Shown here in pieces: positions 41,940 through 47,269 of a DNA stretch of 47,269 nt. Source of the DNA: Caulobacteraceae bacterium (GTDB lineage: Bacteria; Pseudomonadota; Alphaproteobacteria; Caulobacterales; Caulobacteraceae); assembly GCA_003164925.1 (NCBI GenBank), contig PLRV01000012.1, positions 78,812-126,080 of the forward strand, in the 5' to 3' direction. The translations under genes and the position numbers were made by a program. How positions within the stretch are numbered: position 1 is the stretch's first letter; each line of letters begins with the position of its first letter. The notes below the pieces were generated by a model that ran no database searches, was not told the DNA's origin, and saw only the letters and a program-made list of their open reading frames with translations.

Positions 41940-44218
41940 GGCGCTCTCCTTTTCGAGCCAGGCGTTTTTGTGACTGCAACCGGCTTGGCCTGAGGTTCGC
42001 TGGGGTCCGGCCCTGCCCGGTGCGGCTCCAGCGCGCCCGGCGCGAACGCGTCCACCGCGCAGGCCAGGCGCACGGCCGCCTCGGCCGCTTCCAGCGCCTC
42101 GGCTTCATCAGGAGAGACCAGCCCTTGGATCTTCGCTTCGCGCCAGTCCTTGATCCTGGCCTGCCGCAGCCGCCGACGGATAGGTTCGACGGCGACCGTC
42201 AAGGCGAAAGCGTGCTCCACCTGGGCCACGCCGTCGTCGTCCGGCAGGAATACGTTGGCGGTCAGCCTATCGCGCGCCGGCCCCGGCTCGGTGATCACCG
42301 AAGCGGCCTTGAGCAGCAGAGCGTCGTTGGCGCCGCGCCGGGCTCGCGCGTCGCCGGGAACCACAAGGCGCATCAGCCAGGCCACCGGCCGAGCGGGCAG
42401 GTTGGCCAGAATCTCGTCCGTCGCCCGTTCCATGCGGGCGATCCCGTCGGCCATGGCCGTGTCAAGCAGCGGCTCGTCCGTGCTCTGACGGCCCTCGTCC
42501 TCGAAGCGCTTGAGCGCGCCGCTGAGGAGATAGAGCTCGCTGAGCAAGTCGCCCAGGCGCGCCGAGATCAATTCCTTGCGCTTGAGCCCGCCGCCCAGGC
42601 TGAGGAAGGCCATGTCGCTGAGAAAAGCCAGCACAGCTGCATAGCGCGACAGCTGGCCGTAGTGGGCTCCAAGCGGACCGCCAAAAGGCCGGGGCGCGAA
42701 GGCGCCGCGGGTCCAACTGCGGCCGAGCGCGCGCAACAGGGTCGCTACGGCATGGCCCACATGGGCGCGGAAGGCATTGTGGAAGCCGTCCTGGTCTTCA
42801 TTGGCCAGGGCCGTCATCTCCTTGAGCAGGAAGGGATGGCAGCGGATCGCGCCTTGGCCGAAAATCATCAGGTTGCGCGTGAGGATGTTGGCGCCTTCCA
42901 CCGTGATGCTGATCGGGATCGCGCGGTAGAGGTCTCCTATGTAGTTGTGCGGTCCGTCGATCACGCCCTTGCCGCCGTGGATGTCCAAGGCGTCGATCAC
43001 CGCCGTGCGCATGCGCTCGGTGGCGTGGGCCTTCATGATGGCGGCGATGACGGCGGATTTCTTGCCCTGCCCCAGACCAACGCAGGTGAGGCGGCGCGCC
43101 CCGTCCACGAGATAGGTCGCCGCGGCGATGCGGCCGAGCGGCGCGGCAACACCCTCGAAACGGGCGATGGGCAGGCCGAATTGTTCGCGGATGCGGGCGT
43201 AGGCGCCGGCGGTGCGTGCGCTCATCGCCAGGCCCGCGGCCGACAATGAGGGCAGGGAAATGCCGCGTCCCTCGGCCAGGGCGCTGGTCAACATGCGCCA
43301 GCCTTGCCCGATCTGGGCGCGGCCGCCGATGATCGCATCCAGCGGCAGGAACACGTCATGACCCTGCGTCGGTCCGTTCTGGAACACCTGGTGGGCGGGA
43401 TAGTGCCTGTGGCCGGTAGTCACCCCCGCAGCGTTGGCAGGAACCAGAGCCACGGTGATGCCCAGATCGACCTTGTCGCCGATGAGGCCATCAGGATCGG
43501 CCAGGCGGAAAGCGAGGCCGATGAGCGTGGCGACCGGGCATAGGGTAATGTAGCGCTTGGACCAGTTCAGCCGCATGCCCAGCACGCGCTGGCCCTCATG
43601 CTCGCCCCAGCAGACCACGCCGGTATCGGTCATGGCCCCGGCGTCCGAGCCGGCCTCAAGGCTGGTCAGGCCGAAGCAGGGGATTTCGCGCCCGTCGGCG
43701 AGGCGCGGCAGGTAGTGCTGCTTTTGCGCCTCCGTGCCGAACTTCATCAAGAGTTCGCCGGGTCCCAACGAGTTAGGCACCATCACCGTCACCGCCGCGG
43801 TCAGGCTGCGGGTCGAAATCTTGCGCACCACCTCCGAGTGGGCGAGCGGGGAAAAGCCCAGGCCGCCAAAAGCGCGGGGAATGATCATGCCCAAGAACTT
43901 ACGGTCCTTGATGAAGGCCCAAACCTCAGGGGGCAGGTCGAACCACTCGAAGCGCACCCGCCAGTCGTCGATCATCCGGCAAAGCTGCTCGACAGGGCCG
44001 TCGAGGAACGCCTGCTCCTCGGCGGTCAGCCGGGGGGGCGGCAGGTTCAGCAGATCGCGCCAGGGCGGATCGCCCGAAAACAGGGAAGCGTCCCACCAAA
44101 CGTCGCCGGCCTCGATGGCGACCCGCTCTGTTTCCGACATTTGCGGCAAAGCCCCTCTCGCCCAGGCGTAAAGGAGCGAAGACTTTGATCCCTCTTTTTG
44201 ACGCCCGGTGGACGCCAT
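41912..44218 (-). CDS. fadE: Acyl-CoA dehydrogenase, FadE type
   Basis: A 768-aa flavoprotein oxidising acyl-CoA to trans-2-enoyl-CoA. The N-terminal segment MSETERVAIEAGDVWWDASL, the FAD/substrate region GLTSLEAGSDAGAMTDTG, and the C-terminal ALDIHGGKGVIDGPHNYIGDLYRAIPISITVEGANILTRNLMIF all match FadE. The long C-terminal part is the extra domain (DUF1974) that separates FadE from short acyl-CoA dehydrogenases. ATG 44218 has an excellent GGGAGGA at 7 bases; an ATG at 44140 is a weaker alternative. It is the first gene of the beta-oxidation operon and is divergent from the YiiX-type gene, with about 150 bases between them for promoters. Confidence 0.93.
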   Translation of the reverse strand: MASTGRQKEGSKSSLLYAWARGALPQMSETERVAIEAGDVWWDASLFSGDPPWRDLLNLPPPRLTAEEQAFLDGPVEQLCRMIDDWRVRFEWFDLPPEVWAFIKDRKFLGMIIPRAFGGLGFSPLAHSEVVRKISTRSLTAAVTVMVPNSLGPGELLMKFGTEAQKQHYLPRLADGREIPCFGLTSLEAGSDAGAMTDTGVVCWGEHEGQRVLGMRLNWSKRYITLCPVATLIGLAFRLADPDGLIGDKVDLGITVALVPANAAGVTTGHRHYPAHQVFQNGPTQGHDVFLPLDAIIGGRAQIGQGWRMLTSALAEGRGISLPSLSAAGLAMSARTAGAYARIREQFGLPIARFEGVAAPLGRIAAATYLVDGARRLTCVGLGQGKKSAVIAAIMKAHATERMRTAVIDALDIHGGKGVIDGPHNYIGDLYRAIPISITVEGANILTRNLMIFGQGAIRCHPFLLKEMTALANEDQDGFHNAFRAHVGHAVATLLRALGRSWTRGAFAPRPFGGPLGAHYGQLSRYAAVLAFLSDMAFLSLGGGLKRKELISARLGDLLSELYLLSGALKRFEDEGRQSTDEPLLDTAMADGIARMERATDEILANLPARPVAWLMRLVVPGDARARRGANDALLLKAASVITEPGPARDRLTANVFLPDDDGVAQVEHAFALTVAVEPIRRRLRQARIKDWREAKIQGLVSPDEAEALEAAEAAVRLACAVDAFAPGALEPHRAGPDPSEPQAKPVAVTKTPGSKRRAPLTAAPPSI

Positions 44219-44367
44219 TGAAGTCCTCCCTGGAGCTGCTCAGGCGCCGCGGTTGCAGCGGAGCGCTCCGTGTCTATGTTGTATGTGGGAGACTAACCCT
44301 GGACGATAAAGAGGCAATCGGCAACTTTGATTGCGGGAGGACGGGTCTCGGGCCCGGGGCGCAGGTG

Positions 44368-45297
44368 ATGATGATCTTCAGCGGTCTGAACGAGAAAATC
44401 GGCGCCAGGATCGTCAAATACCTGGATCAGCCGATTCATGGCTACACGCCGTTCTTCGCGCCGCCCGCCGACGTGCTGGCCCGCTCGCTCAAGCCAGGCG
44501 ACGTGCTTCTGATCGAGGGCAACACCCGCATCGCCAGCATCATCAAATACCTGACCCAATCCACATGGTCGCATTCGGCGATCTACATCGGCGAGGGCGT
44601 GCTGCCGCCCGATCCGCAGACCGGCGAGGCGCGGGTGCTGATCGAGGCCCTGGCCTACGAGGGGGTGATCGCCTCGCCCCTGTCCAAGTACGCCAGGTTC
44701 AACACGCGCATCTGCCGCGCGATTGGCCTGAACGCGGCCGAGCGGCGCAAGGTGGTGGATTTCACCGTCTCCTATCTGGGGCGTCAGTACGACCTGCGCT
44801 ACATCATCGACCTGATCCGTTTCCTGGTGCCCTATCCGCCGGTGCCGGTTTCCATGCGGCGCAAGATGCTGGCCTTCGGCCACGGCGACCCGACACGCGC
44901 GATCTGCTCCACCATGATCGCGGCGGCGTTCCACGCGATCAATTACCCGATCCTCCCCGATACCGCGCTGAGCAGTCCGGACGCCAAGGAGCCCTACGAG
45001 GTGTCGCCCTATGTGCAGAACGAGGTGATCAGTCTCCGGCGGGACGGCCTGTTCACCCCCCGCGACTTCGACATTTCGCCCTTCTTTGGAGTGATCAAGC
45101 CGACCATCGAAGGCGGTTTCGACTTTCGCCGCTGGCCGGCCGCCAAGCGACGGTCCTTCGACCTAAGTTGGGCGCTGAAAAGCCTTGGTTTCGGGGCCAA
45201 AACGGGGGCGGCGCCAGTCGTCCAGGCGTCGGGAATCCGGACCTTGACGGCCGATCAAGCTGGCGTTGCGGCGGGCGGGAATAAAGGCCAGTCTTAG
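44368..45297 (+). CDS. YiiX/YebB-type permuted papain-like protein
   Basis: A 309-aa soluble protein of the permuted NlpC/P60-papain (YiiX-like) family. The catalytic His is His69 in TQSTWSHSAIYIG, and the Cys is Cys180 in TRAICSTMIAAAF. The order His-before-Cys is the permuted one. Conserved GDVLLIEGNTRIASIIKYL and SYLGRQYDLRYIIDLIRF flank them. Members are lipid- or peptide-acting amidases or acyltransferases; the substrate is unknown. ATG 44368 follows GGGGCGCAGG; longer in-frame starts back to 44185 would overlap the fadE promoter and start, and are not conserved. A 15-base duplication (AAAGGCCAGTCTTAG) spans the stop codon. Confidence 0.85.
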   Translation: MMIFSGLNEKIGARIVKYLDQPIHGYTPFFAPPADVLARSLKPGDVLLIEGNTRIASIIKYLTQSTWSHSAIYIGEGVLPPDPQTGEARVLIEALAYEGVIASPLSKYARFNTRICRAIGLNAAERRKVVDFTVSYLGRQYDLRYIIDLIRFLVPYPPVPVSMRRKMLAFGHGDPTRAICSTMIAAAFHAINYPILPDTALSSPDAKEPYEVSPYVQNEVISLRRDGLFTPRDFDISPFFGVIKPTIEGGFDFRRWPAAKRRSFDLSWALKSLGFGAKTGAAPVVQASGIRTLTADQAGVAAGGNKGQS

Positions 45298-45340
45298 TTC
45301 AAAGGCCAGTCTTAGGCCTTGCGTCCTGGAGGAGCCGGCC

Positions 45341-45403
45341 ATGACCAAGCTGCGTCTGGTCGCCACAACCTCGACGATCGCCGCAACCCGCGCCGTCGCC
45401 TGA
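45341..45403 (+). CDS. Possible 20-aa leader peptide
   Basis: ATG 45341 is preceded by a very strong GGAGGAG (45328-45334) and followed by a 20-codon frame (MTKLRLVATTSTIAATRAVA) ending TGA at 45401. It lies 7 bases before the GTG of the NRDE gene, so re-initiation or translational coupling is possible. It may equally be the degraded start of a longer gene. Only the ribosome-binding site supports it. Confidence 0.35.
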   Translation: MTKLRLVATTSTIAATRAVA

Positions 45404-45410
45404 CCCGGCC

Positions 45411-46163
45411 GTGTGCGTCCTGGCCCTCGCTTGGCGCACACATCCGAACTGGCCGCTGGTGCTGGCGGGCAATCGCGACGAACGCCACGACAGGCCCTCC
45501 GCGCCGCTCGGCCGCTGGGCCGAGGCCCCGCAGGTTCTAGCCGGGCGCGATGAGCAGTCCGGCGGAAGCTGGCTGGGCGTTTCTGAGGAGGGCCGGGTCG
45601 CCGTGGTGACTAACCTCAGCGGCTACGGCGCGCCGCAGGCGGCGCGGCCGTCGCGCGGGGACCTGGTGAAGGACGCGCTCCTGGCTGAGGGCTCCTATGC
45701 GGAACTCACGGCCGAACAGGCGGGCCTGTTCAATCCCTTCAACCTGATCGTGGCTGACGCGGCCCAGGCGCGGCTTTGGCGAAACCGGCCAACGATCGAA
45801 TGTCGCGTTCTGGAACCTGGGCTGCACGGCCTGTCCAACGGCGACGCGGGCCGCCCGTGGCCCAAGACCCGGCGGCTCATGGACGCGCTCTCGCTATGGC
45901 TCGAAGGAACTTCGCCGCCCGAGGCGATGCTGGGGCCCCTGGGCGACGACGTCTCTCCGCCCGGCGCCGCGGCCATGACCGAACGCGGCGCCCGAACCGG
46001 CGTCTTCGTCCGCAACGCGGTCTATGGGACCCGTTGCAGCACCGTCGTGGCGATCGACGTTTTGGGACGAGGCGTGATCGTCGAGCGGCGGTTCGACGCC
46101 GAAGGCCGCCGGACGGGGCAGACCCGGCTGGCCTTCTCCTGGCCCCTAGCGCTGAGACTCTGA
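45411..46163 (+). CDS. NRDE/TANGO2-family protein
   Basis: A 250-aa protein of the NRDE (Ser/Thr-rich TANGO2) family, identified by the N-terminal MCVLALAWRTHPNWPLVLAG followed by NRDERHDRPSAPLGRW. Further hallmarks are GGSWLGVSEEGRVAVVTNLS, PFNLIVAD and GLHGLSNG. The start is GTG 45411, so Cys is residue 2; this N-terminal Cys is conserved and fits an N-terminal nucleophile fold after removal of Met. Bacterial members are not biochemically defined. The start is reinforced by the preceding 20-codon frame with its strong ribosome-binding site. Confidence 0.9.
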   Translation: MCVLALAWRTHPNWPLVLAGNRDERHDRPSAPLGRWAEAPQVLAGRDEQSGGSWLGVSEEGRVAVVTNLSGYGAPQAARPSRGDLVKDALLAEGSYAELTAEQAGLFNPFNLIVADAAQARLWRNRPTIECRVLEPGLHGLSNGDAGRPWPKTRRLMDALSLWLEGTSPPEAMLGPLGDDVSPPGAAAMTERGARTGVFVRNAVYGTRCSTVVAIDVLGRGVIVERRFDAEGRRTGQTRLAFSWPLALRL

Positions 46164-46303
46164 TCCGTGGCGCCCGCCGATATTTACCCCTGCGGCTGTC
46201 TGAAGGGCGTCGCGGCGCTGGCCCGGAAACAGACGTTGCGAAGGTCGCAGGAGGGGGGGAACCGGAAGTTGCCGAGGCCCTCAACCGAAGCTAGCGTCAC
46301 TTG

Positions 46304-46672
46304 ATGGAGACGCCCAGCTCATTCGAAGAGAAGCTGAACGAGCGTGTCCTTCAAGGGATGCGTGAAGCGGGCGATGACCTTTCGGTCGTTCGTCCAGTGT
46401 TTTTCCAATTCGTTTTCCCTTCCAGGGAGTTGGCTCAAAGCTTCGCGGAAGAAATCCTGGCGTCTGGATTGGCGGCAAAGGCCGAGAATGAGGGCGGTGG
46501 CCCGGCTCCCGAGTTGCCATGGGACGTGAACGTCACCATTGAAATGATCCCGGAGCGCATGACCATCACTGACTATGAGTGCAGCCTTGGCGAGAAGGCC
46601 ACTGTCTACAATGGACGCGCGGACGGTTGGTATTGCCAGCGGATCATCGGCACCGAGAATGTGAGACGCTAG
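46304..46672 (+). CDS. RraB-like (regulator of ribonuclease activity B) domain protein
   Basis: A 122-aa acidic cytosolic protein. The pattern GDDLSVVRPVFFQFVFPSRE, then a helix AQSFAEEILASGLAAKAE, strands DVNVTIEMIPERM, and the C-terminal ATVYNGRADGWYCQRI matches the RraB fold, including the DGW motif. RraB in enterobacteria binds RNase E and lowers its activity; here the role is inferred from the fold only. ATG 46304 is chosen; a TTG lies immediately upstream. No toxin or RNase gene is adjacent. Confidence 0.72.
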   Translation: METPSSFEEKLNERVLQGMREAGDDLSVVRPVFFQFVFPSRELAQSFAEEILASGLAAKAENEGGGPAPELPWDVNVTIEMIPERMTITDYECSLGEKATVYNGRADGWYCQRIIGTENVRR

Positions 46673-46741
46673 GTGAGCTTGGGTTCGGGTGCGGCCGGAC
46701 CGCCAAGGCCGCGACGCCCCCGTTCGGCAGCCATGCCGGGA

Positions 46742-46779
46742 AGCGGACGTCCGCAAGGGCTCAAACGGGGGGCGAGCGG
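46742..46779 (+). repeat. 38-bp spaced repeat, copy 1 (AGCGGAC-N18-GGGGGGCGAGCGG)
   Basis: AGCGGAC at 46742 is followed 18 bases later by GGGGGGCGAGCGG. The same two blocks with the same spacing recur at 47221-47258, in the same orientation, on the other side of the small membrane-protein gene. The spacer is not conserved. Confidence 0.6.
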
Positions 46780-46865
46780 ACCTTGACCCTGGGAGCGGCG
46801 CCAGATGGACATTCGCGGAAACTCAGCGCTTGCTAGACCTCGGGCGCGCAAATGCAGGGGCTTCA

Positions 46866-47210
46866 ATGACTTTGGCAGCGATCATCGCATTGATCGTTTT
46901 GGTCGTAATCGCAAAGCTGACAGTTGACGGTCTGCTCCTGCTATTCGCAAAGGATCACGTGGCGAATTGGCCTGAGCTTCGGAAAGAGTGGCTTGGCGGG
47001 GGGTCTTGGGTAGCGTTCTCCCGTCGCTTTGGGCTCCCGTACGCAGTCGCGATGATCATCGGTTCTTTCGCCTGGGTTCTCGCTGCCGCAAGATTTATGC
47101 CCAACACAAATAGCGGCGTTTGGCTGCTCTTCGGCCCGAGCATCTCAATGCTCGTTGTCGGCGTCGTGCTCGCGGCGCTTTGCACGGCTCGTTGGATAGC
47201 TCGATCCTGA
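46866..47210 (+). CDS. Small membrane protein with three predicted helices (114 aa)
   Basis: It starts at ATG 46866 behind AGGGG. Three hydrophobic stretches are visible (about residues 2-27, 56-75 and 83-108), separated by a polar segment HVANWPELRKEWLGGGSWVAF. This suggests an inner-membrane protein. No family or motif is recognised. The gene is flanked by two copies of the AGCGGAC-N18-GGGGGGCGAGCGG repeat, and its codon use looks a little less GC-biased than its neighbours. The frame is open far upstream without a plausible earlier start. Confidence 0.6.
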   Translation: MTLAAIIALIVLVVIAKLTVDGLLLLFAKDHVANWPELRKEWLGGGSWVAFSRRFGLPYAVAMIIGSFAWVLAAARFMPNTNSGVWLLFGPSISMLVVGVVLAALCTARWIARS

Positions 47211-47220
47211 CGAACCGCGG

Positions 47221-47258
47221 AGCGGACACCCCAAAGTTCCGCGTTGGGGGGCGAGCGG
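47221..47258 (+). repeat. 38-bp spaced repeat, copy 2
   Basis: This is the second copy of AGCGGAC-N18-GGGGGGCGAGCGG, beginning 10 bases after the stop of the small membrane-protein gene and close to the window edge. See the copy at 46742. Confidence 0.6.
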
Positions 47259-47269
47259 GCGTCAGACCC

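Overview
The window is a GC-rich alphaproteobacterial chromosome segment. It most resembles Caulobacteraceae (Caulobacter/Phenylobacterium type): a Ros/MucR regulator, a FlaEY-like flagellin-cluster protein beside a TPR-sulfotransferase, two large TonB-dependent receptors, FecR proteins, and many short palindromic intergenic repeats containing CTAG. That placement is inferred from gene content; no rRNA, tRNA, CRISPR array, prophage or full insertion sequence was found.

Layout. 1-1251: mtgA, a DUF2164 protein and a 47-aa protein, all on +. 1430-5269: TonB-dependent receptor, metallophosphatase and sugar transferase on -. 5417-7287: trpS (+) converging on an orphan OmpR-type response regulator (-). 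7433-11673: a 1142-aa autotransporter (+) converging on an orphan FecR-like protein (-). 11837-19820: a complete kdp potassium-uptake operon on -, in the order 27-aa membrane peptide, kdpF, A, B, C, D, E, with a KdpE-like box upstream. 20237-22358: two uncharacterised proteins, ppa and a MucR-like regulator. 22750-26601: a Fec-type cassette on - (TonB receptor with STN domain, FecR, and a decayed ECF sigma gene). 26850-31568: a DUF2188-like protein, a DegP/HtrA protease, an SBF-like transporter and an APC permease. 31675-36661: a Ser/Thr-rich secreted-type protein with a natural His7 tract, a TPR-sulfotransferase and a FlaEY-like protein. 36671-44218: a four-gene fatty-acid beta-oxidation operon on - (acyl-CoA dehydrogenase, thiolase, hydratase/dehydrogenase fusion, acetyl-CoA hydrolase/CoA-transferase family). 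44368-47210: a YiiX-type papain-like protein, an NRDE/TANGO2 protein, an RraB-like protein and a small membrane protein.

The strongest unexplained structure is a set of palindromic elements bounded by CTAG. Two 167-bp copies (1248-1414 and 27089-27255, inverted, about 92% identical by eye) each carry two hairpins joined by a TCATATAGTT-like linker. A shorter relative at 4582-4697 has the same linker, and half-sites or single hairpins lie near 6474, 11701 and 20002. At four genes the TAG stop codon is the terminal CTAG of such an element, and one gene (the phosphatase) takes its start codon from an element arm. The simplest reading is a non-autonomous element that targets the TA of CTAG (IS630/mariner-like behaviour) and is tolerated at stop codons because TAG is restored. 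Other points of note are the broken ECF sigma gene upstream of an intact FecR/receptor pair, a thiolase whose best start codon is ATT, and the Ser/Thr-rich/sulfotransferase/FlaEY-like gene group.
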